From the NCBI RefSeq assembly GCF_014203235.1, contig NZ_JACHIN010000002.1:551245-615244 (forward strand): DNA of 64,000 bases. The letters run 5' to 3'. A program made the translations under genes and the position numbers. Below are positions 44,044 through 51,890 of this stretch, one piece after another. The stretch comes from Nonomuraea endophytica (lineage in GTDB: Bacteria; Actinomycetota; Actinomycetes; Streptosporangiales; Streptosporangiaceae). The notes under the pieces were generated by a model. That model was not told the DNA's origin and made no database searches. It saw only the letters and a program-made list of their open reading frames with translations. How positions within the stretch are numbered: the first letter of the stretch is position 1; every line of letters begins with the position of its first letter.

Positions 44044-44954
44044 GGCGAATCCTGGAGTACGGCGCGGTCGTGGTGATCGCGCTGCTGCTCAACTTCCTGC
44101 TGCCCAGAGCGCTGCCCGGCGGACCGATGAAGCTCTTCGGCAGCCCCGAGGCGCTGTCCAGGCTGACCGAGGCAGAACGCGCCCAGATCGCCCAGCAGTA
44201 CGGCTTCGGCCGCCCGCTCCCCGAGCAGTTCGCCGACTACCTGACCGGCGTCTTCACCCTGGACCTCGGCACGTCCCTGTCGGACGGCCGGCCGGTGGCC
44301 GAGGCCATCGGCGAGGCCCTGCCCTGGACGCTGCTGCTGGTCGGCACCAGCATCGTCATCACCTGCGTGCTGGGCGTCGCGCTCGGCGTGCTCGGCGCGC
44401 TGCGCAGGCGCCGGGGCGGCGGCGCCGGACTGCTCGGCACCGCCATCGTGCTCGACTCGCTGCCGGCGTTCTGGCTCGGCATGTTGCTCATCGTCGTGTT
44501 CGGAGTCCAGCTGAACGTGCTGCCCACCTACGGCGCCGGCACCCTGGCCCACCTGGTGCTGCCGGTGACCACGCTGGTGGTGACCGGACTCGGCTACTTC
44601 TTCCTCTACACCCGCTCCTCGATGCTGACCGTGCTGACCAGCGAACCGGTCCAGCACGCCCACGCGCGCGGCGTGCCGTACGGGAGACTGGTCCGCAGGC
44701 ACGCGCTGCGACCGGCGCTGCTGCCCGTGCACACCATCGTGCTCATGGAGATCGGCTTCCTGGCCGGCGGCTCGATCGTCATCGAGACCGTCTTCGCCTA
44801 TCCGGGGCTCGGGCGGCTGACGTTCGGCGCGATCTCGGCCCGCGACTACCCGCTGATGCAGGGCGCCTTCCTCGTGCTGACGCTCATGGTGGTGGCGATG
44901 AACGCGATCGCCGACGCCACCTACCCGCTGCTCGACCCCCGGGCCCGGCAGTGA
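44040..44954 (+). CDS. ABC transporter permease (DppB-like)
   Basis: 304 residues, six helices. The N-terminal helix reads EYGAVVVIALLLNFLLPRAL, then PGGPMKLFGSPEALSRL, where the extracytoplasmic loop of DppB proteins lies. The membrane domain includes PWTLLLVGTSIVITCVLGVA, LDSLPAFWLGMLLIVVFGVQ and the EAA-like region RGVPYGRLVRRHALRPALLP. It ends with NAIADATYPLLDPRARQ, the standard DppB finish. The ATG at 44040 overlaps the stop of the binding-protein gene as ATGA, and its own stop overlaps the next start. It forms the channel with the DppC-like subunit. Confidence 0.92.
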   Translation: MRRILEYGAVVVIALLLNFLLPRALPGGPMKLFGSPEALSRLTEAERAQIAQQYGFGRPLPEQFADYLTGVFTLDLGTSLSDGRPVAEAIGEALPWTLLLVGTSIVITCVLGVALGVLGALRRRRGGGAGLLGTAIVLDSLPAFWLGMLLIVVFGVQLNVLPTYGAGTLAHLVLPVTTLVVTGLGYFFLYTRSSMLTVLTSEPVQHAHARGVPYGRLVRRHALRPALLPVHTIVLMEIGFLAGGSIVIETVFAYPGLGRLTFGAISARDYPLMQGAFLVLTLMVVAMNAIADATYPLLDPRARQ

Positions 44955-45778
44955 GGGCGCTCGGCCGGCAGGGGCGCACCGGCCTCGCGCTGCTGGCCGT
45001 CATCACCGCCGCCGCCGTCTACGGCCTGCTCCTGCCCGACTCCGCCGGCACCGCCAGGATCGGCGAGCCCTACGCCCCGCCCGGCCCCGGGCTGCCGCTG
45101 GGCGCCGACGACCTCGGCCGCAGCCTCCTCGACCAGCTGCTCGTCGGCGCGGCCACCTCACTCGGCCTCGGCTTCCTGGTGGCGCTCGTGGTCACCGCGC
45201 TGGCCGCGGTCATCGGCGGCGCCGCCGCCATCGGGCCCCGCTGGCTCTCCTCGCTGATCATGCGCTCGATCGACGTGATGCTCATCCTGCCCGAGCTGAT
45301 CCTGTTCATCCTGGCCGCAGCCTTCCTAGGGCAGTCGTTCGGAATCAGGGTGGCCATCCTGGTCGTGCTCATGTGGCCGGTTCCGGCCCGGGTGCTGCGC
45401 GCCGGGATGCTGACCGCGTGGTCGCGCGGCCACCTGGAGGTCGCGCGGGCGATGGGCGCGCCGCGCTGGTGGCTGCTGCTGCGGCACGGCTCCTACCTCA
45501 TCGGGCCGCTGCTCATCCCGGTGTTCGTCCGCGCCGCCATGCGGGCGATCCTCTACGACGCCACCCTGTCCTTCCTCGGCCTGGGCGACCCCACCGCGCC
45601 GAGCTGGGGCACCACCTTGTACTGGGTGCAGGTCAACGGCGTCTTCCTGTCCGAGGCGTGGGTGTGGTGGGCGCTGCCGCCCGGCCTGGCCATCACGCTG
45701 AGCGTGCTCGCGCTGGCGCTGATCGGCACCGCGGTCGAAGAACGGCTCAACCCGGCGTTGAAGGAGGTGCCCGCCTGA
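44951..45778 (+). CDS. ABC transporter permease (DppC-like)
   Basis: 275 residues. The entry helix (RTGLALLAVITAAAVYGLLL) is followed by a short periplasmic loop with PLGADDLGRSLLDQLLVGA, the conserved G-T/A-D-x-x-G-R-D-like motif of DppC permeases. Further on come SIDVMLILPELILFILAAAF, the EAA loop HLEVARAMGAPRWWLLLRHG and the end VEERLNPALKE. The GTG start overlaps the previous stop by GTGA, and the stop TGA overlaps the ATPase ATG by one base (TGATG). It works as heterodimer partner of the DppB-like subunit. Confidence 0.92.
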   Translation: MRALGRQGRTGLALLAVITAAAVYGLLLPDSAGTARIGEPYAPPGPGLPLGADDLGRSLLDQLLVGAATSLGLGFLVALVVTALAAVIGGAAAIGPRWLSSLIMRSIDVMLILPELILFILAAAFLGQSFGIRVAILVVLMWPVPARVLRAGMLTAWSRGHLEVARAMGAPRWWLLLRHGSYLIGPLLIPVFVRAAMRAILYDATLSFLGLGDPTAPSWGTTLYWVQVNGVFLSEAWVWWALPPGLAITLSVLALALIGTAVEERLNPALKEVPA

Positions 45779-47430
45779 TGCTCTCCATCACCGGGATGTC
45801 GGTCTGCTACGACGGGCTGCCCGCGGTCGACCGGGTCAGCCTGGACGTCGGCGACGGCGAGATCGTGGCGCTCGTGGGTGAGAGCGGCTGCGGCAAGACC
45901 TCGCTGGCCAGGGCGCTGCTCGGGCTGCTGCCCGGCTCGGCCGAGGTGACCGGCTCGGCCATGCTCGGGGATGACGACCTCGCCCGCCGTACCGACTGGG
46001 CGGGGGTGCGCGGGCGGAAGATCGCGATCGTGCCCCAGGGCGCGATGACCGGGCTCAGCCCGGTCCACAAGGTCGGCGCGCAGATCGAGGAGATGCTCAC
46101 GCTGCACGGCGGCCGGGCGCGGCCGGGCGAGCTGCTCGACCGCGTCGGGCTCGGCGCCGAGCACCTCACCTGCCACCCGCACGAGCTGTCCGGCGGGCAG
46201 CGGCAGCGGGTGGCGATCGCGCTGGCGCTGGCCGGCGAGCCGTCGCTGCTGGTCGCCGACGAACCCACCACCGGGCTCGACGCGATCGTGCAGCGCCAGG
46301 TGCTCGCGCTGCTGGCCTCGCTCGGCATCGGCATGCTGATCGTCTCGCACGACCTGGCCGCGCTGGCCCCGCACGCCGACCGGGTGGCGGTCATGTACGC
46401 CGGCCGCCTGGCCGAGGACCGCCCCAAGGGCGCGCCGCCGCGCCACCCCTACACGCTCGGCCTGCTCACGGCCACCCCGGCCACCGACCGCTCGATCCCC
46501 TGGGGCAGCGTGCCCGGCTCCGCGCCTCCGCTCGGACAGGCACGGCCAGGCTGCCGGTTCGCGCCGCGCTGCCCGCTCGCCCTCGACCCCTGCCACGACG
46601 TGGACCCGCCGCTCGTGGACGGCCTCGCCTGCCACCACCCCGGCGCGCCCGTCTATCCCGTCGTGCCGCGCTCCACCCCCTCAGCCGGTACGGCAGCCGC
46701 CACCCTCACCGGCATCCGCCACACCTACCGGCGCCGCGGCGTCCAGGCGCTCAAGGGCGTGGACCTGGAGGTGCGGTCAGGCGAGATCGTCGGCCTGGTC
46801 GGAGAGAGCGGCTCCGGCAAGTCCACGCTGGCCAGGATCGCCCTCGGCCTGATCAAGCCGACGGCGGGCCGGGTCGTGGTGGACGGCGAGGAGCTGACCG
46901 GCCGGACCGGCAAGGCGCTGCGGCTCCTGCAGCGGCGCATCGGCTTCGTGCACCAGGACCCCTACGACTCCCTGCACCCGGGCATGCGGGTGGGCGCGCT
47001 GGTGGCCGAGCCGCTCGTGGTCGCGGGCACGCCGGGCGACCGGGAGGAGAAGGTGCTGGCCGCGCTGGAGGCGGCCGGGCTGCCGTGCGAGCGGGAGTTC
47101 CTGCGCCGCTTCCCCGGCCAGCTGTCCGGCGGTCAGCGCCAGCGCGTCTCCATCGCCCGCGCGCTGGCCGGCGAGCCCGTGCTGCTCATCGCCGACGAGG
47201 CCACCTCGATGCTCGACGTCTCGACCAGGGCCGGGATCGCGACGACGCTGCGCTCCCTGGCCTCCGGACGCGGCCTGGCCGTCGTCTTCGTCACGCACGA
47301 CCTGGGCGAGGCCGTCCAGGCGTGCGACAGGATCGTCGTGCTGCGCTCCGGCGAGATCGTCGAGCACGGCCCGGCGGCGGACCTGGCCGCCGCGCCCGCC
47401 CACCCCTACACGCAGGAGCTGCTGAAGTGA
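45778..47430 (+). CDS. Fused double ABC ATPase (DppD-DppF type)
   Basis: 550 residues containing two ATP-binding domains in one chain. The first (about 1-235) has Walker A GESGCGKT, signature LSGGQRQRVAIALALAGEPS and Walker B LLVADEPTTGLD, then the oligopeptide-type C-terminal extension with RFAPRCPLALDPCHDVDPP, a cysteine-rich segment that in relatives can bind an Fe-S cluster. The second (about 305-550) has GESGSGKST, LSGGQRQRVSIARALAGEPV and LLIADEATSMLD. Both sites look intact. Fusion of the two halves is common in actinobacteria. It energises the two permeases; its stop overlaps the next gene (GTGA). Confidence 0.93.
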   Translation: MLSITGMSVCYDGLPAVDRVSLDVGDGEIVALVGESGCGKTSLARALLGLLPGSAEVTGSAMLGDDDLARRTDWAGVRGRKIAIVPQGAMTGLSPVHKVGAQIEEMLTLHGGRARPGELLDRVGLGAEHLTCHPHELSGGQRQRVAIALALAGEPSLLVADEPTTGLDAIVQRQVLALLASLGIGMLIVSHDLAALAPHADRVAVMYAGRLAEDRPKGAPPRHPYTLGLLTATPATDRSIPWGSVPGSAPPLGQARPGCRFAPRCPLALDPCHDVDPPLVDGLACHHPGAPVYPVVPRSTPSAGTAAATLTGIRHTYRRRGVQALKGVDLEVRSGEIVGLVGESGSGKSTLARIALGLIKPTAGRVVVDGEELTGRTGKALRLLQRRIGFVHQDPYDSLHPGMRVGALVAEPLVVAGTPGDREEKVLAALEAAGLPCEREFLRRFPGQLSGGQRQRVSIARALAGEPVLLIADEATSMLDVSTRAGIATTLRSLASGRGLAVVFVTHDLGEAVQACDRIVVLRSGEIVEHGPAADLAAAPAHPYTQELLK

Positions 47431-48176
47431 GAGACGTGTTCGCCCGCCTGGCGTCCTTCGGAGACAGGTACCGGCTGGAGACCGGGCTGACCGGAGCCGG
47501 CTGGCTGGCCTGCGACCGCCTCCTCGACCCCGGCTCCGACGAGCTCGGCCAGGTCCTGGAGGCCGAGCGGACGGCCAGCGGGCAGGTGTCGGAGCACGCG
47601 ACCGCGCTGACCGTCATGGCCGTCTACTCCGGCACCGTCACCGCCTCGGCGCTGCTGGCCTGGGCGCTGGAGGACGTCCTGGTGGACATGCGCCCGCCGA
47701 ACGTGGCCATTCGCCTGTCCCCGCACCACGGCTTCGAGGCGGTGGCGCTGCGCGAGCCCGAGGTGCGCCCCGGCTCACTGGACACGCTCGTCTCGTGGGT
47801 GCTGAACGAGCACCTGCTCCCCCTGGCCCTGGCCATGCGGACACGGACCAGGGCCGGGCTGCGCCAGCTCAACGGCGGCGTGGCCCACGGCTGCGCCGCC
47901 GCGTTCTGCATCGCCAGCCGCCTCGGGGCGGACGTGGACGTCCTGCACGCCGCCTATCAGCGCTTCCTCGCCGCGGCCCCGGTGCTGGACCCCCTCGGCG
48001 AGGTGGTACGGCTGCGCGAGGGCGAGCGCGAGGGCCTGTTCTACCTCCGCCGCACGTGCTGTCTCTACTACACCTCGGCCGAGGCGGTGAAGTGCTCAAG
48101 CTGCTGCCTGGACAGCGTCGAGGACCGCGTGGCCGCCTACCGCAGGGTCCTGGCGGCCGGGGTCGTGCCCCATTGA
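47427..48176 (+). CDS. FhuF-like ferric-siderophore reductase ([2Fe-2S] C-terminal motif)
   Basis: 249 residues. The C-terminus holds the FhuF cluster motif Cys-Cys-x10-Cys-x2-Cys: [18 protein letters not shown], with cysteines at 211, 212, 223 and 226. The central part ([34 protein letters not shown]) fits the FhuF-like fold. Such proteins reduce Fe(III)-siderophores in the cytosol to release iron. The GTG at 47427 overlaps the ATPase stop (GTGA), so the reductase is made together with the transporter. This links the peptide-type ABC system to iron or another metal chelate. It is the last gene of the operon. Confidence 0.85.
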   Translation: MRDVFARLASFGDRYRLETGLTGAGWLACDRLLDPGSDELGQVLEAERTASGQVSEHATALTVMAVYSGTVTASALLAWALEDVLVDMRPPNVAIRLSPHHGFEAVALREPEVRPGSLDTLVSWVLNEHLLPLALAMRTRTRAGLRQLNGGVAHGCAAAFCIASRLGADVDVLHAAYQRFLAAAPVLDPLGEVVRLREGEREGLFYLRRTCCLYYTSAEAVKCSSCCLDSVEDRVAAYRRVLAAGVVPH

Positions 48177-48182
48177 ACTCGG

Positions 48183-48188
48183 TAGCAT
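48183..48188 (+). promoter_or_regulatory. -10 box of the leaderless BlaI gene
   Basis: TAGCAT followed by six bases and ATG 48195, with no ribosome site. Confidence 0.45.
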
Positions 48189-48194
48189 GAGCGC

Positions 48195-48569
48195 ATGAAG
48201 CGCGGCCTGGGAGAACTCGAGTCCACGATCATGGACAGGATGTGGGCCTACCACAAGCCCGCATCGGTGCGCGACGTGCTCGAAGACCTCCGCAAGGACA
48301 GGGAGATCGCCTACACCACGGTGATGACGGTGATGGACAAGCTCCACACCAAGGGCCTGCTCAAGCGCAAGCCGGTCGGCCGCGCCTACGTCTACGAGCC
48401 GGTCGCCTCCAAGGAGGCCTACACCGCCGAGCTGATGCGCGACTCCCTGGCCGCGAGCGGCAACCAGGCCGCGACGCTGGTGCACTTCCTGGAGCGGCTG
48501 ACCCCCGAGGAGGCCACCGCGCTGGAGGCGGCGCTGCAGGTCTTCCCGCCCGGAGGCCGCAAGCAGTGA
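48195..48569 (+). CDS. BlaI/MecI/CopY-family repressor
   Basis: 124 residues. The winged-helix starts GLGELESTIMDRMWAYHKPA, then VRDVLEDLRKDREIAYTTVM with the recognition helix TTVMTVMDKLHTKGLLKRK, followed by the short dimerisation tail. In the classical system the partner M56 membrane protease cleaves the repressor when beta-lactam is sensed. Here the partner gene directly follows with a GTGA overlap. The ATG at 48195 is six bases after a TAGCAT box, so the transcript is probably leaderless. No beta-lactamase gene is next to the pair, so the regulated gene is elsewhere or the signal differs. Confidence 0.92.
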   Translation: MKRGLGELESTIMDRMWAYHKPASVRDVLEDLRKDREIAYTTVMTVMDKLHTKGLLKRKPVGRAYVYEPVASKEAYTAELMRDSLAASGNQAATLVHFLERLTPEEATALEAALQVFPPGGRKQ

Positions 48570-49501
48570 TCGTCCCGCTCTTCCTCGCCCTCTACTCGGT
48601 CGTGGCGGCCGTGCTGCTGCCGCGCCTGCTCGCCAGGGCGTCGTGGACGTCCAGGGCGCCCCGGCTGGCGATCGGCATGTGGCAGGCGGCCGGCTTCTCG
48701 GCCGTCGCCGCCGCGCTGCTGGCCGCGATCTCCCTCGCGGTGCCCACCGACCTGATCGGCCACGGCCTGGCCCGCTTCTTCGAGGCCTGCACGGAGCTTC
48801 CCGACCTCTCGCTGACCGGGGTGCGCGCCGGGCTGGCCGGCGCCGCCCTCATCGTGGCCAGGCTCGCCTACTCGGTGGCCGACGTGGTGCTGCGCACCCG
48901 CCGCGAGCGCCGCCGCCACGCCGAGATGCTCGCCCTGCTCGGCCGGCCCGACGGCGACCTCGGCGCGGTCGTGGTCGAGCACGCCGAGCGCGTCGCCTAC
49001 TGCCTGCCCGGCCGCCGCGCCCAGACCGTCATCACCACCGGCGCCCTGGCGTCGCTGACCCCCGACCAGGTGGCCGCCGTCCTCGCCCACGAGCACGCCC
49101 ACCTGCGCGGGCGTCACCACCTCGTGCTGGCCGGGGCCGAGATCCTCACCCGGGCCTTCCCTCGGGTGCCGCTGTTCGAGCGGGCGCGGGCCGAGCTGGC
49201 CAGGCTGGTCGAGCTGCTGGCCGACGACATGGCGGCCAGGCGCCACCACCGCATCCACATCGCCGCCGCGCTGGTGGGCCTGGCGACCGGCCGGGTGCCC
49301 GCCTTCGCGCTGGCCGCCGGCGGCGAGACCGCCCTGACCAGGGTGCGCCGCATGCTCCACCCGCACGAGCCGCTGGAGCGCCGCGAGCGCCTGTCCGCGC
49401 TGCTGGCGGTCGCCGGGCTGCTGGCGGGCCCCGCCGCGCTGGTGGCCGTGCCCGGCCTGACCTCCTTCCTGGCCCACCACTGCCACGGGTTGTTCAGCTG
49501 A
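48566..49501 (+). CDS. M56-family membrane metallopeptidase
   Basis: 311 residues. The membrane helices are PLFLALYSVVAAVLLPRLLA, GFSAVAAALLAAISLAVPTD and others, and a cytosolic loop holds the zinc site VLAHEHAHLRGRHH (HExxH as HEHAH, about residues 175-179) with a later Glu/Asp in ELLADDMAARR. It ends with a short helix pair and lacks the extracellular penicillin-binding sensor domain of BlaR1, so it belongs to the short actinobacterial M56 type. It probably cleaves the BlaI repressor. The GTG start overlaps the blaI stop. Its 3' end overlaps the convergent hydroxylase gene by eight bases. Confidence 0.9.
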   Translation: MIVPLFLALYSVVAAVLLPRLLARASWTSRAPRLAIGMWQAAGFSAVAAALLAAISLAVPTDLIGHGLARFFEACTELPDLSLTGVRAGLAGAALIVARLAYSVADVVLRTRRERRRHAEMLALLGRPDGDLGAVVVEHAERVAYCLPGRRAQTVITTGALASLTPDQVAAVLAHEHAHLRGRHHLVLAGAEILTRAFPRVPLFERARAELARLVELLADDMAARRHHRIHIAAALVGLATGRVPAFALAAGGETALTRVRRMLHPHEPLERRERLSALLAVAGLLAGPAALVAVPGLTSFLAHHCHGLFS

Positions 49502-50648
49502 GTCCCACGTAGTTCTCGGCCAGCGTGGTCGCCGCGGCCGCCGACGAGGTCACGTAGTCCAGGTAGGACAGCTGCAGGCGGCGGCCGTAGGCGTCCTCGT
49601 CGTCGAAGGTGTGCAGCAGCGTCGTCATCCACCAGGAGAAGTGCTGCGCCCGCCACACCCGCCGCAGGCACGCCGCCGAGTAGCCGTCGAGCAGGTCGGT
49701 GGCACCGGTGGCGAAGTAGGCGGCCAGCGCCTCGGTGAGGTTGTTGACGTCGGCCACGGCCAGGTTGAGTCCCTTGGCACCGGTGGGCGGGACGATGTGG
49801 GCGGAGTCGCCGGCCAGGTACAGCCGGCCGTACTGCATGGGCTCGGCGACGAAGCTGCGCATGGGCGTGACGCCCTTCTCCAAGATCTCGCCCGTCTCCA
49901 GCGTGAAGCCGGGGATCGTCTCCAGGCGGGCTTTCAGCTCGGCCCAGACGCGCTCGTCCGGCCAGTCGGCGAGGTCGGCGTCGGGCGGCACCTGGAGGTA
50001 GAAGCGGCTGACCTCGGGCGAGCGCATGCTGTGCAGGGCGAAGCCGCGATCGGTCCTGGCGTAGATGAGCTCCTCGGCCGACGGGCGCACCCGGGCCAGC
50101 ACGCCGAGCCAGGCGAACGGGTATTCGCGCTCGAACACCGTCAGCACGCCCTCCGGGATCGACGGCCTGGACACGCCGTGGAAGCCGTCGCAGCCGGCGA
50201 TCACCTCGCAGTCGAGGCGCTCGCCGCCGAACGTCACGTACGGCGCGCCCTCCAGGTCGTGCACCTCCACGTCGTCCACCTCGAAACGCAGGTCGCCGCC
50301 CGCTGCGAGCCTGGCGTCGATCAGGTCCCTGACCACCTCCTGCTGGCCGTAGACGGTGATCCGCCGGTCGGGAACCAGCTTCTCGAAGGGGATGCGGTGG
50401 GCGGCGCCGCCGTACCTCAGCTCGATGCCCTCGTGCGGCAGTCCCTCGCGCAGCAGCCGCTCGCCCACCCCGGCCGCGATCAGCGTGTCGACCGTGCCCT
50501 GCTCCAGGACCCCGGCGCGGACGCGCTGCTCGACGTGCTCGCGCGAGCGGCGCTCCAGCACCACCGACGAGATCCCGCGCAGGTGGAGCAGATGGGACAG
50601 CAACAATCCGGCGGGGCCCGCGCCGATGATCCCTACTTGTGTACGCAT
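49494..50648 (-). CDS. pobA: 4-Hydroxybenzoate 3-monooxygenase (PobA-like)
   Basis: 384 residues. FAD-binding start GIIGAGPAGLLLSHLLHLRG, then LERRSREHVEQRVRAGVLEQ with the PobA-type R-x-R-A-G-V-L-E-Q. The DG motif is VIAGCDGFHGVSRPSIPE, the GD motif YLAGDSAHIVPPTGAKGLNL, and then NNLTEALAAYF. The enzyme hydroxylates 4-hydroxybenzoate to protocatechuate using NADPH and O2, feeding the beta-ketoadipate route. ATG 50648 is chosen over an in-frame ATG 12 bases upstream because the Rossmann strand begins immediately. No pca gene or PobR is adjacent, so it is a stand-alone copy. Confidence 0.92.
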   Translation of the reverse strand: MRTQVGIIGAGPAGLLLSHLLHLRGISSVVLERRSREHVEQRVRAGVLEQGTVDTLIAAGVGERLLREGLPHEGIELRYGGAAHRIPFEKLVPDRRITVYGQQEVVRDLIDARLAAGGDLRFEVDDVEVHDLEGAPYVTFGGERLDCEVIAGCDGFHGVSRPSIPEGVLTVFEREYPFAWLGVLARVRPSAEELIYARTDRGFALHSMRSPEVSRFYLQVPPDADLADWPDERVWAELKARLETIPGFTLETGEILEKGVTPMRSFVAEPMQYGRLYLAGDSAHIVPPTGAKGLNLAVADVNNLTEALAAYFATGATDLLDGYSAACLRRVWRAQHFSWWMTTLLHTFDDEDAYGRRLQLSYLDYVTSSAAAATTLAENYVGLS

Positions 50649-50744
50649 GAGGCACATCATCTCCGGCGGGGCGCGTACTTTGACAAGGACAGAGCGGCCT
50701 GGGCGGTGCTTTCGTGAGGTCCGGTCGACCTCTGGAGTCCCGCC

Positions 50745-51890
50745 ATGTACACACCCGTGCACGAGCTCGTCGCCGCTCATGCCCTGGCCGGGCCGGATCG
50801 GGTGGCGGTCGTCCGCGACGGCGTCGCGCTCACCTACGGCGAGCTGAACAGCCTGGCGCAGCGCCTGGCCAGGCGGTTGATCGCGCGGGGCGTGCGGCCG
50901 GAGACGCCGGTCGGGGTGCTTCTGGACCGGTCTGCGGAGTTCGTGCTGGCCGCGCTGGCGGTGCTCAAGGCGGCGGGCGCTTACGTGCCGTGCGGGCTGA
51001 TTTCCACCGAGCTGGTGATCACCGCGCGGACGCTGGACGGGGACGGGCCCGTGACGCCGGGGCCGCTGCCGACCGTGCGGCCCGGCAACCTGGCCTGCGT
51101 TTTGGCGCCGAGGGTGGCGGTGCCGCACGCGGGGATCACCCGGCTCGTGCACGATCCGGCGTACGTCAGCCTGAACGCCGGAGAGAGCGTGCTGCACGCC
51201 TCGCCGGTCACCCGCGACACGGCCGCCTTCGAGATCTGGGGCGCGCTGGCCAACGGCGCCCGGCTGGTCGTCGCGCCGCCGGGGCGTACGTCGCCGGGCG
51301 AGCTGGGCGCGCTGCTGCGCGAGGAGCGGGTGACGACGGCGTTCCTGTCCACGTGGTCGTTCCACCGGATGGTCGAGGAGCGCCTGCCCGACCTGGCCGG
51401 GCTGCGCCAGGTGCTGACCCGAGGCGGCGTGCTCTCGCCCGCGCACGCGCGTACCTTCGTGCGCGCCCACCCGCGAACGGCCCTGATCAACGTGTACGGC
51501 GCCGCCGAGATGACCGCCTTCGTCACCAGCCACCTGGTCTCGCAGGGCGCCGCCGCGACCATCCTGATCGGCCGCCCGATCGACGGCACCCGCGTCCGCG
51601 TGCTCGACGAGAACCTGAACCCCGCCACGACCGGCCACCTCTACGCGGGCGGCCCCGGCCTGGCCCGCGGCTACCACGGCGACCCGGCCATGACCGCCGC
51701 CCGGTTCGTCCCCGACCCCCGCGGCCGAGGCGAACGCCTCTTCGCCACCGGCGCCCTGGTCAGAGTCCTGTCCGGCGGCGCGATCGAACTCCTCGGCCAC
51801 ACCGGGCGGCCTCCGCGCGGCGCCGGAGATCCCGGTGGCCGAAGTCACCGCGCGCGACGACCGCCACGGGCCCTAAGCTTTGGCGCGTGA
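50745..51890 (+). pseudogene. Degenerate NRPS-like adenylation-domain gene (AMP-binding remnant)
   Basis: 381-codon frame. The N-terminal half of an NRPS adenylation domain is clear (LTYGELNSLAQRLARRLIAR; LDRSAEFVLAALAVLKAAGA), and A4/A5-type motifs follow (AAFEIWGALANGARLVV; NVYGAAEMTAFV). The ATP-binding core TSGSTGxPKG is missing: the chain jumps from LACVLAP to RVAVPHAGITRLV. After FATGALVRVLSGGAIELLGHTGR the frame leaves the family. The next frame reads AEVTARDDRHGP then a stop, and the whole lysine-bearing C-terminal subdomain is absent. It therefore should not adenylate. An RBS (GGAG) precedes ATG 50745, and the stop overlaps the kinase start at 51887. Decay or a specialised non-catalytic role are both possible. 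Confidence 0.7.
51874..51879 (+). promoter_or_regulatory. -10 box of the leaderless Ser/Thr kinase gene
   Basis: TAAGCT, seven bases, then GTG 51887. It lies in the 3' end of the degenerate adenylation gene. Confidence 0.5.
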
